Assembly: GCA_963576475.1 (NCBI GenBank)
Contig: OY754981.1
Coordinates: 27,132,132 to 27,196,131 of the forward strand
Length of the DNA: 64,000 bases
Origin: Molanna angustata
Lineage: Eukaryota > Arthropoda > Insecta > Trichoptera > Molannidae
Direction: 5' to 3'
Below are positions 53,473-64,000 of this stretch, piece after piece (the first letter of the stretch is position 1; the number at the start of each line of letters is the position of its first letter). The notes beneath the pieces are model-generated. The model had not been told where the DNA came from, searched no databases, and saw only the letters and a program-made list of their open reading frames with translations. Made by a program: the position numbers and the translations under genes.

Positions 53473-53925
53473 AGATATACCAACAGATGTATGTATGGAG
53501 TACGGAAACGCAGTTTGGGTGCCCTACCAAAGAAAATATTCTGATATGTTGGAGCAAATTCAGAGAAGTTCATGAGATACCTGTACATGCGTATGCATGG
53601 AGTATATCCGACATACATGCACCATCCAGAACTTTCGACGTCCTGTTCTTATATGATTCTTGAAAGTAGGCGTGATATCGCACTACTTTTGACCGGCTTC
53701 AAGATTTTCAACAATCTTATTGATTTTCCAGAACTGCTAGAAAGGCTAGGGCATTTTGTACCGCCCAACTAAATAAGGGGTAGAGGACATAATCTTCTGA
53801 ACGTCCCCCATTCCAGAACGGATATAGTGGCCCGCAGCACTCTGGTGCGTATTATGGAAAAATTGAACTCACTCGGACGAGATAGATATTTTCCATTGGA
53901 ATATAGGGCGCTTTAAATCGTACCT
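53473..53925 (+). mobile_element. LINE ORF2 C-terminal fragment, + strand
   Basis: Two frames read on as one protein: MEYGNAVWVPYQRKYSDMLE, QIQRSS, then (frame break near 53570) RMHGVYPTYMHHPELSTSCS, LESRRDIALLLTGFKIFNNL, DFPELLERLGHFVPP. This is the EYGxxVWxPY...IExIQ...LxxRRxxxxLxxxxKIxNxxID signature of CR1/Jockey-like LINE ends. After an in-frame stop at 53769 the homology continues to about 53916. Confidence 0.8.
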
Positions 53926-55008
53926 TAAACAACCGCAAATCACACTATAATTGGCAGCAGCTGTCGTGTGATTACGGAAAAAAATAAAGATCTACAAAAA
54001 TAGTAGTTTCGTCCGTAGATTGATATTAACAGTTATATTTATTAGGAATGTAATAAAAACAAACATAGGTTATCCAAGTATGAAGTTTAAAAAAATAAGA
54101 TCTTTAGTCAGGTCAAGTCGTGCATGTCAGATTGTTAATTTGGGTGGTCCTCCTTATTGGAGATCTTCTTTTTCTGCATGTTTTCTTTAACATCACATAC
54201 CTATCTGTCGGTCTGTTGGGACGGGAGACCCTCGACATGCTTGACGGGCATCCACGTTTGTGGTTGGACTCTTAGTGGTAGTGCTATCAAATATGCTTGA
54301 TAGTTCCTTGTTTTGGCCGATGAGCAGCCGCTCTGATGAATCGAGCTACAAGATTTCGTTCCCAATTAAGTGGGGTAGGAGACTGCAAAATTCCGTAAAG
54401 TTAAATTCTGAAATTTCGCAATCGATTTTTAACTAACTTCCCGACCGGTTAGATCTCTGAAACTTCCAGAATTTCCAGCTTGATTCATTCGATATTTTGA
54501 TATAAATGAAAAGTTTTGTATATCTGAATCTCTGTTTTATGTGTTGCATAACATTCAGAAGTTGTTTTTATCTTTATAAGATCGATTTAAGTTTTCTTTG
54601 ACTTCTCTTGTTTTTCATTTCAACTTGAACAAATCTTTGAAAAGGGTGTCCTCTATTTTTTTGTTTAACCTGTTCCTCGTATATACTACCTTCGAATCTA
54701 TAGTGTTTATTCTTTTTTCAAATCGCTTTTTGCTCTTTCTGATAATTGACAATTTTTCTAGGCTATAAAACAATCATTGCGCGATAAATAAGTATTACTA
54801 AATGTTTCCTTAATTACTGTGAATCCATATTATCAAATATGCATGGATTGAAAATTATTTTTAACCGTCTTTCAAAAAAGAGGAAGTTATCAATTCAATT
54901 ATGTTCAGCGATAATAATTCTCTTCCACATTGTCCGATTTAATTTTCATTTAGAGAAGGGGTACTTCCGGAGTAGTTCCATTTGAATTAAATCAATCTCA
55001 GCTCAGAA
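53926..55008. other. A+T-rich DNA with an unexplained G+C-richer patch
   Basis: The patch at about 54180-54390 is richer in G+C than its flanks but has no readable ORF motif. It may be a decayed element. Confidence 0.35.
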
Positions 55009-55224
55009 GCTCTATTTTGTATAAACACCATAGTAGAAGATAGGAGTTAAGTAGGTACTATTTAATCTGTGGTGTATGCTCGTAAATGCAATGTATAATT
55101 GTTTTTGGTATTTTGCAAACGAATTTCCTTTCCTTTTATCATCCCAATCAAAGATGTCCAAGTTTCACAGGTTAAATAGTACTTAAATCCTATCTTCTCC
55201 TATGGTGTTTATACAAAATAGAGC
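55009..55224. mobile_element. Fold-back MITE-like element, 216 bp
   Basis: Left arm 55009-55065 (GCTCTATTTTGTATAAACAC, then AGAAGATAGGA) is the near-perfect complement of right arm 55172-55224. The central ~105 bp is unique. No clear target duplication was found. Confidence 0.8.
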
Positions 55225-56449
55225 ATCTGATGTTGGGATCCATCAGAAAATTATCAAACCCATCATTTTGCAATTTAGCGGATAATTATTTTTAATAAAT
55301 TTGTCAGATCTCAATAATTCCTTTTTTTAATAGAAAGGAGATACCTACTTTGTATCGTATTGTTTTCAATATTATTTGTCTTTTGAGTAAATATTTGTGA
55401 AGCACAACTAATTATTCACATTATATCTTAGAAATTTATGGCGGATGAAAAATTAATGTGTTTCCATATTTTATATGAAAATTTTTTTAACTATTGAAAT
55501 ATACCTACATATGATTTTTATGTACAAAGAGTTATATTTGTATACAAAATTTTCCTTCTATTTCATAAAAGAATATTAAACACTACTAGGACAATGTTTG
55601 CGTGCTTATCAATTTATTAAAAAAAACATCATATTGTGTTTATACCACATTGACAATAGATGTCAGGACAATGTGGAAATTTATCCATATTTCGATTTAT
55701 ATAAAAAATGTAATATTTTTGGTCTTTTATTTTTTAATTCCTTTATTATTATTATTTAAACAACGTATTAACTTCGTGTATTTTTTACTATGTACTAGCG
55801 AAATTTATTCATGTATGTTTTATTATATACTAGCGAAACCCGACAATCTTCGTATTGTCTGTTTAATTAATGGTCCTTTGCCTCCCGTCCCTTTATCACT
55901 CAAAAAATGTATTTTTGTTAAAAATAAATAATTTACTGCTAATAATAACCAAGCAACTTTGTTATTATAGTACCTGCAAAGTTCGTTGCTAAAAATTGCC
56001 AAGTAAATAATCTGCTAATTTTAACCCAGTAGCTTTGTTATTATTCATTCTTTCTTTTGAAAAACGGAAAATATTAATTGGTAATCAAGCTTTAACATCA
56101 AAATAGTATAAACATCTTTACATTACATCTCAAATGTAAATATTAGCAAATCAACACACGATATTTGTGAATAATAATGATAATATTTGACGAATATCTC
56201 ATCTTAATTCAACTTAATTCAATCATTTTTCAGTGAAACATGTCTAATTTGACGAGTATTATACTTTATTTAATCATTTTTGAATGTGACATATAATATT
56301 TGACGAGAATTATACTTTATTTAATATTTTTTTTAAATATATCGTGTCAAATTTGAGAAATATTAATATTTTTATGTATGAAATGTCAAATTTGACAGAT
56401 GTCGAATACAAAATGTCCTTCTAGGTACCTGTTACTCGGTTAAATTTAA
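55225..56449. other. A+T-rich DNA with weak repeats
   Basis: AATTTGACGAGTATTATACT is duplicated in diverged form (about 56245 and 56295), and AACCAAGCAACTTTGTTATT-like blocks precede the duplication at 56460. No gene signal. Confidence 0.4.
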
Positions 56450-56459
56450 ACAAGTACAT

Positions 56460-56691
56460 ACATTGCTATTGGCAACCAACTTCATTTTAACAGTATTAAA
56501 TTGTCAGATAATAACCAAGTGCAACTTTGCTATTTTTAATCATGTATAGGTTAATAACTACCAATATGACTTTTTACATTGCTATTGGTAACCGACTTAC
56601 ATTTTAACAGTATTCAATTGTTAGATAATAGCCAAGTGCAACTTTGTTATTTTTAATCATATATTGGTTAATAACTACCAATATGACTTTA
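56460..56691. repeat. Tandem duplication, about 116-bp unit
   Basis: ACATTGCTATTGGYAACC starts at 56460 and 56576. Both units contain CAAGTGCAACTTTG and GGTTAATAACTACCAATATG. Confidence 0.85.
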
Positions 56692-57657
56692 ACCGAGCCA
56701 AAAAGGTACTTTGCTAACTTTAGATTTTTTCAGTGTAGGCTCTTCAATACCTCCCGTCCCTTCAGTGCCTCCTACTTCCCTTCTATTCCTCCCGTCTATC
56801 CCATTCCTTCAGACCCTTATGTCGATCATTTTCCATAAAATCCTTTGTGAGATAATAAATAAATAAAAAAGTTTCATTCAGTGCTCGCCTCTGACATCAG
56901 TAAATAATGATGATAGGAAAGAATGTTAGCACTATTCCAAGGCGATGCCTCAGCAACTTTGTTTAATCACATGCAAAAATATGCTACCAGGATAAAATAT
57001 TGTATATTTATTTTATCATCAATATTTATTTTGTAATGTTTACCCTGTAGACAAGTTGATTTTTACAAATATGTTTTATAGTGTCTACATTTTTTTTTGT
57101 TTGGATCATTGAGCTCCTTTGCAATGCAAAGTCAAGAATTGGTAACACAGGACAGTAATAATTGTAGGATTCATAGAAGGAGACCTTGACACGTTAGCTT
57201 TAATTCTTATTAACGTGTTAGGTAATTGTGACGTCTTATTTAATTTATTGGTCGGTAATTATGGAATAGAACTCCATATTATTATTTAATGTGAATAAAA
57301 TGTCTTGGTCAATAAACCTTTTTTATAAGTAATCATAACTTGGGTGTTTCAAACACAAAAATATTCCAAAACATACGTATTTTTTTATCTCAAAGAAGAA
57401 AAGTTTTTTATACGTACGTGTAGGTTTTGTAAAACTTTGAATTTTCATTATTTCTGGCGTAAAATCAAAGTGAAGATATGACATCGTCAAACTTATATAC
57501 CGACAAATTTACGTCACTGATTACAACCTTACAGCGACTGACTGATTTTTTTTTTTTTGTAAAAGGATATCACAGCAGGTAACGAAGATTGCATAATATG
57601 AACCCCGAGTAGTGGTGGTTTTCGAAGAAGCAGCCTTCAAACATGACTGTTATGTCT

Positions 57658-57695
57658 AAACTGTTATGTCTCTTTTTAAAGAGACATAACAGTTT
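57658..57695. repeat. Perfect 18-bp hairpin
   Basis: AAACTGTTATGTCTCTTT and its exact complement are separated by TT. A direct partial copy, GACTGTTATGTCT, lies just upstream at 57645-57657. Confidence 0.9.
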
Positions 57696-57699
57696 ATTA

Positions 57700-58114
57700 A
57701 ACTTTAAAGATGTTTTAAGTCGGGGGTTTTCCTCCAACCAAAGTGTCTGTCAATGACAGACGTGATTTCTTTCATGGTCTTTCATGGTAAATATAGAAAA
57801 AAATCACGCTTTATAATACTACGCTTCATAATATAAAACATCTGTTAAAAAAAAACAATTTTCAACACATTGAAAACTGTTATATCCGAATGCCTCAAAA
57901 GAAACTAGTGCTTGGCGATACCCAACTGCAGATATTATCATTATAATTAGTTGGCGTGGTCCTATGCACTACAACCCTTAGGATCTTTTGTGCCTCAGAA
58001 CTCTTCAGAAGTTCAGGACCCGGGATTTAATGAGGGTTATAGATTTGATATTCATTTGGTGCTTGCCCAAGGTCCTCATTTTTACTTGTGTCACAGCAGC
58101 ACATTCCACCATGT
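57700..58114. other. No gene confirmed
   Basis: A long + strand ORF (57951-58583) crosses this region and the repeat copy at 58115. No protein motif was recognised. Confidence 0.35.
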
Positions 58115-58245
58115 CAGGGTTTTTAGGGCTTTGCCACCAATGCTCAGGGTTCATATTATCCAATCGTTGTTATCTGCTGTGGTATCCTGTCACAAAAAAC
58201 AGCCTTTATACTATGACGCAAGTATAATTATAAATTTTGCACTAC
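58115..58245 (+). repeat. Interspersed repeat, copy of 24805-24940
   Basis: Same ordered blocks as the first copy: TGCCACCA, TCATATTATCCAAT, CGTTGTT, TTTATACTATGAC, AATTATAAATTTTG. Confidence 0.6.
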
Positions 58246-58578
58246 TATCACTACTTGTATTGAAAAAAAAACATTTCAACAAAAATATTATATTAAACGT
58301 GAATATGTACCTACCTATTATTTTTTTTTTATCTTATTCCTTTTTATTTCATTTATTGCTACAATTTGTTTTACTATTCGTTCGTTCGATAAAAATGTTT
58401 TATAGTTTTCACAAAAAATACATCGCATCAATTTCATGTCATATTTCGCCGACTTCCAATATGACACGTAATATATCATCGTGTCAGGTCCTGTTCAGTC
58501 CCGTTTCGCAGTACGAGTTCGCGTGGCCACACCAGTCTATGAGAACTGAGGAAATGTCATGGCGATATTTATGTTTGG

Positions 58579-58601
58579 TATAAATATTTACATTGACGTC
58601 A
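58579..58601 (+). promoter_or_regulatory. Possible core promoter with TATA box and CRE
   Basis: TATAAATA (58579-58586) and the palindromic cAMP-response element TGACGTCA (58594-58601) lie at the edge of a G+C-rich stretch upstream of the candidate exon at 58780. Transcription start near 58610 is inferred from the TATA spacing. Confidence 0.4.
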
Positions 58602-58779
58602 CACACCGTTTACGTATTATGAGTCCCTGTTGTCGGCTGATCATGATGATTATTTCGTCGACACTTAGTGCGTTTAGCGACACCGATGCGGTGCCAACTT
58701 GTTGTGTGTGGTGCCAAGTTATATTGACTGACAGGGTGTGTGGTGCTATTTAAAGTGCTGAAATCGTAACAATATCAAA

Positions 58780-58896
58780 ATGAAGTTCAACAATGATCAC
58801 GCGACGTGTCAGCAGGTCTATGACTTGAAGTTTCATCAAAACGCGCGCGGACTCAGGCGGGACAGGTTCAAAGCCAGGCGGGTTAAACCTCAAGAG
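58780..58896 (+). CDS. Candidate first coding exon, 39 codons
   Basis: The ATG at 58780 sits in TATCAAAATG, a strong insect initiation context, and opens 39 codons to GAG|GTAATC (donor GT 58897-58898), phase 0. The peptide is polar and strongly basic at its end (CQQVYDLKFHQNARGLRRDR and KARRVKPQE lie within it). The stretch is G+C-rich and falls to A+T-rich sequence just after the donor. A TATA box and CRE lie about 190 bp upstream. The best supported of three candidate first exons. Protein not recognised. No signal peptide or membrane segment. Confidence 0.5.
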
Positions 58897-58949
58897 GTAA
58901 TCGTAGTTAAATCTTATCTAGTGTGAAGTGTTTTTTTCCTGTTTTTACA

Positions 58950-59365
58950 TACATATATACCATCACGCCATATCCCTTACGGGGTAAGCAGAGAGAACCG
59001 AGCGCCATACTCCTCTATTTTTGCATACATTCCTAGCTTCCTTTACATCCATGCATCGTCTCATACATGCTCGTCGATTATTCAAGCTTCTTATATTTCC
59101 TTCTTTCAAAATATCATTCACATGGTCATGCCATCCCTTTCTAGGGCGCCCCCTACTATTCACTCCATCTCTTACACCCATGTATATTTTTTTGGTCAAT
59201 CGTTCATCATTCATTCTTTCAATATGTCCAAACCACCTCAAGGAATTCACTTTCATTTTATTTATAATACTCTTCTTCATCTTGCATTCCCTCCTTATGT
59301 CCTCATTTTTTATTCTATCATATATCGTTCTATTACATACTCTTCTTAGTGATCTCATTTCCTGT
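58950..59365 (-). mobile_element. RTE-like LINE 3' fragment, reference copy
   Basis: A 131-aa - strand frame (59358-58963): MRSLRRVCNRTIYDRIKNED, KVNSLRWFGHIERMNDERLT, NSRGRPRKGWHDHVNDIL, ACMRRCMDVKEARNVCKN, WRSVLSAYPVRD. The RWFGHxERM and GRPRxxWxDxV signature marks the end of an RTE-like ORF2. Related pieces lie at 4742, 5068, 38820, 45600 and 61020. Intact over this length but 5'-truncated. Confidence 0.85.
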
Positions 59366-59664
59366 TTTTAATCCACACATTTGTTGATAATTGTTAGCCA
59401 TAGTATGAAATTGACTCAAATAATATTTTTTTTACAAGTCCTGTCACTAGCCGATGGAACTAACTTTAAAAATTATAAAATAAATAAATAATCTTACGAA
59501 AAATGTATGGAGAAATCCATCACAATTTGTTAGTTTTCCGACACAATTTGAATTCCCGAAACTCACCGCTAGGTGGCAAGTAGCAAATTATAAACGATAA
59601 TACAATCACAATTTGTCACATTCACACCCGTGGTATAAATATTATAATACAGTAACTATATGAT

Positions 59665-59797
59665 ACAACTCGCTCACGCAAGTCGCAATAATAATTACAT
59701 ACTAACCTAACAAACCTATTCAAACAAAACTTTCGGTAAGAATTGGTTGGTTAGGCTTGCATGTAGTTATCATTGTAACTCTCGTGAGCGAGTTACA
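59665..59797. mobile_element. MITE-like inverted repeat, 133 bp
   Basis: AACTCGCTCACG near 59667 faces CGTGAGCGAGTT near 59783-59794, and the arms remain complementary with mismatches for about 50 bp (CCTAACAAACC against GGTTGGTTAGG). No ORF. Confidence 0.65.
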
Positions 59798-59859
59798 TTA
59801 AATATCAAAATGGCGTCATAATTTTTTCAAGAAATGAAAATGTAAATATTAATAATTTA

Positions 59860-60148
59860 AATTTCTTTCCCCTTAGCGCTTTTGTCCCGTTTCTATCGGG
59901 TACGCTTGGACCATGATCCTGGAATTGGCGAGTCTGGTAATTACATTGTTGAAGCGACTGCCATCTGACCTTCGTAACCCGAGAAAGGGGAACCAGAGAA
60001 ATTGGATCATGGCTACACATAGCTAGTGATATAAATCCGCACATAGATTTTTTGAAAATCCAGTGGTGCGTGCCCCGTCCGGATTCGAACTGTCGACCTA
60101 ACGCATGTGAGGCGACGACCTAACCGCTGGGCTATCACCGCTCGTAAA
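59860..60148 (-). mobile_element. tRNA-derived SINE (family SINE3)
   Basis: The - strand head GCGGTGATAGCCCAGCGGTT (box A) with GTTCGAATCC (box B) is followed by a long body (CACCACTGGATTT, CAGTCGCTTCAACAATGTAA, CCCGATAGAAACGGGAC) to about 59860. It differs from SINE1 and SINE2, and is the only copy in the window. Confidence 0.75.
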
Positions 60149-60299
60149 TATTATTTAAATATTTTGTTTAATATTATTGTATTGCGCTAATGTTCAAGTC
60201 TTGTGGTGAATTTCGGAAACTTGCGTAGTCAGGAAACCAACCATTTTTATTATAGATTCCTTCATACATTTTTCGCAATTTTATTTTATCTAGAGCAGG

Positions 60300-60520
60300 T
60301 GTGCCACGACATGAAGTGTCTCCTACACATGAAGTGTATCTCGAAAGAACGCTCAGTATCACAGTACACAGTACTTCCATTTTCACCACATCTTTCTCCG
60401 TACAAGCAGCCCGATTTTGGAATCACATCCCATCGCAACTTCGAGTTTCATTAAAATGTAAAGCATCATTTCCTTACACAACACTTAGTAAAGAATATTT
60501 TTATTGTTGCGTACACGCAC
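60300..60520 (+). mobile_element. LINE ORF2 C-terminal fragment, + strand
   Basis: Reads STSIFTTSFSVQAARFWNHI, PSQLRVSLK and LSKEYFY: the SFxVxAARxWNxLPxxLR signature of LINE ends. Short and 5'-truncated. Confidence 0.65.
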
Positions 60521-60584
60521 TCATTGGATTTTTTAAAATCTTTCTAAAATTGGATTAATAGGGTACTCGATAAGAATGCATAAT

Positions 60585-60625
60585 TGGTGAATGTTGCGCA
60601 AGCGCATAAAATGATCACGTAAAAC
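60585..60625 (+). repeat. Truncated copy of the TTGCGCAAGCGCAT repeat
   Basis: GGTGAATGTTGCGCAAGCGC, then ATAAAATGATCACGTAAA, matches the heads at 1753 and 26450. The rest of that repeat is missing; a C-rich tract follows. Confidence 0.6.
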
Positions 60626-61019
60626 TCCTCTCTCCCCCCCCCCTCCTTTTTATTTTTTTTATTGTTTGATTTTTATGTTTATATGATTTTATTCACAATT
60701 TGCCTCACCAAATGGATATGTTTGGTTGAATGACATTGTCATATGACAATAAGCCCGCCATTTTGCACTTATTATGTAATGTGCAAAATGATAAAAATAT
60801 TAATAATAAGCTTCCTTTTTCGTCCTTCAATTCCCTCCTCGTTGCTTTGATTAATATGTTTATTGATATATTTTCTTTTTCTTTTATGTACCATATATGT
60901 GGCAATGATGAACTCGCTTTTGTGCACGTTTTTGTATCTACTTGTACATTAACTAATTAAATAAGTACATAATAATATGTCAAAATAATTGTTAAAAAAC
61001 GAATGTAAACACTCTGCGA

Positions 61020-61200
61020 TGGTTTAGCTATATAGAAACAGTGAAGGAATAACGAATAAGAGAGTTAGGGGCCTACCGAGAAAACATTGGCATGACCATG
61101 TGAAAAATATTCTGAAAGAAGGAATCTTTAGAAATTGTGATATGACAGAACAATTAAGAAAAAATGTGATAATATGACAGAAATAAGGCCGGTAATGGGA
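61020..61200 (+). mobile_element. RTE-like LINE relic, + strand
   Basis: GGCCTACCGAGAAAACATTGGCATGACC-type sequence encodes a GRPRKHWHDHVKNILKEGI-like block resembling the LINE at 58950. Frame-broken downstream. Confidence 0.55.
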
Positions 61201-61204
61201 AAGG

Positions 61205-62659
61205 AACAGGATCGTCTAACCTTTCCTTAGAAGCACTTTGCAATGCAACCCTTAGCGTATAAATCGTGAAACGGAGAGAAGATCTATTTCTTTACAAATT
61301 ATCGTTATGCTATAACCATCACGTAGATTGTTATGCTGACACAAAAAATAACCGCTTGGGGAAATCCTGTGTTGTTACTTAAAAATGTTGTAATATTTTA
61401 TTCCATGGCTCCTCTATATTCTTGCGGTTAGATGATTGAACCTAATACGGTCGTCCGATTGATAGGAAACTATGGTCTACTTTTCCTGCATGTAAAGAAA
61501 GATGTCCACATTCAATTCAAGGTATACCTGCCCTACTTAGATTAACAAGAACTTGTATTTAGAAACTACGTATTGCATTTCTTGATGCTTATAACTCTTC
61601 TAAAGAGAACGAGTAACAAAGTTATATGAGTATTCTAATGACCTTGACAATGGTGAAATATAGCAAATTAAAACGATTCGGTTCATGTTGTATATTTTTT
61701 TCAAATAGGATTGTATTGATTACGTCGGTTCAAATTATCATTCAATAAGTTAAATCTTAAGTAAAATAAACGAAAATAAATTAAATAATTTATTTGTGAT
61801 ATCGATGATTACGTAATTTCAAAATTGATAATACATGAACCGGAAAGAATTATTTAGTAATCCAACTTGTTCCACAGATTAATAAATTAAATGTTTAAAT
61901 TGGAATCATTTTGAACGGTTCGTGATATTGAACGAAATTTACCAATGGCAAATGTGGAGACATGTGATGTATTTTAAATCATCGTCTCGGTTTCTAATAG
62001 TCTCGGCGTAATGAAATTTTAATTTATATTTTTAAATGGACTTTAAAATAATAAGGTCATCTATTTCGATTTCATACGATTCTTAGTAATGTATTGATTT
62101 TTTCCTGTTAATTATGTATCGCTTTGTAAGTTATGTTTAACCTACAAACTGTCGTCCTACGCTTCTACTTTTGTACATTTATAAATCACAAAACGAAATG
62201 TTATTATTCAATTAGTTGGTATTTTTATATTGACTTACTCAAGTAGAAATAGGGAAGGATATTCGAATATGGTATCTTACTCATTCATTAATATGTATAT
62301 GTTAAGATATAATACGTAAATAATTCTAAGTGGATGACATACAATACCCCTTTGATACAAATTGTTATTCTACGCTCTACTTTCTTTTCGCAGATACGAG
62401 AATCGTTTTTATAGCAGAATTACTTATTATTTAAACAAATATCTATTGTTTATAAGTTCATTTTATCATATAACTAAGATAAGATAATGGCTTAGAATTT
62501 ATCGTCAAGTTATCGTATAGTGTCTTAGTTAGTGATTAATATCAATAGATAAAAAATACAACACTACCTTTTTGTCAATTCAATGCCTTTAAATTATATC
62601 ATTTTTATGCAATTTATTGTTAAAATTGAACAGGCCTTAGGCTTAAAAACCCTTCTTCT
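61205..62659. other. A+T-rich DNA, no feature seen
   Basis: Nothing recognised. Confidence 0.4.
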
Positions 62660-63180
62660 TCATGGCAATTTCCCAACTTATCGCTTAAGACCTAGGTCGG
62701 TTGTTAGGGTTGGCTCTTCTCGTCCTCAGGCTGCAACTCGTTCGGTCCTGGATGTCGCTGTCCGTGTCTGCAGGATTCTCCTACGTTGCATCATCCATGA
62801 GTTGTTGAGTCTTCGTTTAGATGACTATCGAGGAAGACTCGCCGACATCACTTGGTTTACTCTGTAGTCAGTGGTCTCCGTTTTATGTGTCCATACCATC
62901 TCAGCTGCCTTTCTTTTATCCTAGCGTTCTTCTTATGCTACCACGAATACGTGATCCTCTTGTTGAGCATTTGCATTTCTGTTGCTCCAGCTGTCTGGAG
63001 TTGCTGATGTACCAAGTCCAGTTGTCAATCCTAAAATTTATTTGCACCAAGAACTCGATATCTCCACTTGTATCTATTATCCGTCAGCCTTATCATCTCT
63101 TGGCGGTTGCTACAGCGCACATCACTGATCACCATATAATTGTCTCTAGGACGACCTGCAGGCGACGTACAGACCCTGGA
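62660..63180 (-). mobile_element. RTE-like LINE ORF2 fragment, frame-broken
   Basis: The - strand contains DVRCSNRQEMIRLTDNRYKW, resembling the tail of the LINE at 22750-23230, and GRPR-like blocks upstream in other frames. The shared + strand sequences CGGTTGCTACAGCGCACATC and TGTCTCTAGGACGACC confirm the relation. Confidence 0.6.
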
Positions 63181-64000
63181 TGTGGAATATTCATCCATAA
63201 AAATCATTAATGAGAAAATACAAAATATTATTATCAACCAAATATGGATGTTTCCATCAATATAATATGTATCTACTCCGGATGTACATTGGTTAATTAT
63301 TGAATTGTATAGTTAACCAAAAAAATGGCTAAACATCCATTATTCATCCTTGTCTAGACAATAGACATTTTCCAGTATTATTGAAATTAATAATATAACG
63401 TGTAAGTGAAATTTAATTCATTGGCAAACTCGGGTTTAACAAGCGCAGTCGCCATTCCAGGAATCCCTATCGCGTTATCATCATAATATTCATAATTTTG
63501 ACGCCAGCGCTAGTGATTCAATTTCTACAATTCTCTGATTTCGTTCCAAGGCACTGCGTATGACATTAATGCTTTGTGACTCGTTTGAAATTTTCTCTCG
63601 TGTTCACGTTTCTGTGACACGAGATTTTAAGTACCAAATCGTGTGGAGTCTTATTGCATTCTAATGACTCCGTAAATTTCGGTTATTTGAACGAAAACAA
63701 CCGTTTGTGTAATGAGATTTCTACTGGATAGTTTTGTGTGTATAACAAACGTCATAAGAATTATCAAATTTCGGGTCCTCTGTGCAACCCATACACAGCA
63801 CAATCTAATTCATATCGATATAATTTATGAAATATACCTACATACACCATACATTAACTTATGTTGTGAAAAATTTAGTGTTGGCTTCAACCCACCTTTT
63901 TACTACTACTCCACTAATTGTGATTTTTTGCACGTTCTTCATAAATTATCACAAAATCGTATTTTTTTTTGCTTTTCTGTCTTCTAGTCCTTTTTAATTT
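63181..64000. other. A+T-rich DNA, no feature seen
   Basis: Contains one copy of the recurrent AGTGTTGGCTTCAACCCACC motif (63877-63896). No gene signal. Confidence 0.4.

Noticed and set aside
57951..58583. 210-aa + strand ORF
   Set aside because: Crosses a known interspersed repeat and T-rich sequence, no family motif, and composition like non-coding DNA.
60060..60148. tRNA gene
   Set aside because: Box spacing is tRNA-like, but a long SINE body follows and no clean cloverleaf is visible.

Overview
The window looks like non-coding DNA from an arthropod, most likely an insect. It is strongly A+T-rich, has no compact gene array, and is littered with 5'-truncated non-LTR retrotransposons (LINEs), tRNA-derived SINEs, MITE-like inverted repeats and tandem arrays. 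Two larger retroelements are present: a Penelope-like element (PLE) and a Ty3/gypsy LTR retrotransposon. The order of insect cannot be fixed from the sequence alone. No complete host gene is visible.

Layout. 0-7.5 kb: a SINE, an 11-unit 62-bp minisatellite, LINE tails and a 78-aa ORF of unknown nature. 7.5-11.4 kb: a PLE made of a partial inverted copy joined to a longer forward copy. The forward copy encodes RT plus a GIY-YIG endonuclease and ends in a hammerhead-ribozyme motif. 13-15 kb: a LINE tail and a 925-bp Harbinger-type non-autonomous transposon with a nested SINE. 15-17 kb: a G+C-rich segment ending in a GTGAGT donor, followed by a candidate first coding exon. 17-30 kb: dense LINE/SINE debris and an 11 x 77-bp array that grew out of a SINE tail. 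30.8-36.9 kb: a complete gypsy element with 862-bp LTRs, a 4-bp target-site duplication (ATAT), gag, and pol in the -1 frame. 37-64 kb: more LINE fragments, several MITEs, a perfect 138-bp inverted repeat beside a 240-bp (AT)n tract, two further PLE-type ends with hammerhead-like folds, and two more candidate first coding exons (44.85 and 58.78 kb).

How it fits together. Three short ATG-to-donor segments on the + strand (16692, 44848, 58780) all end in phase 0. About 20 of 26 recognisable LINE fragments lie on the - strand. Both observations suit the 5' part of one very long + strand gene with alternative first exons, the repeats sitting in its introns. This is inference; no downstream exon is in the window.

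The gypsy element is the most intact object. Its LTRs differ at one position that I could find, and gag and pol overlap with a canonical GGGAAAC slippery heptamer. Its integrase carries two tandem copies of the N-terminal HHCC zinc-finger module, and its RNase H has Asn where Asp is expected in the TDH/TDN motif.
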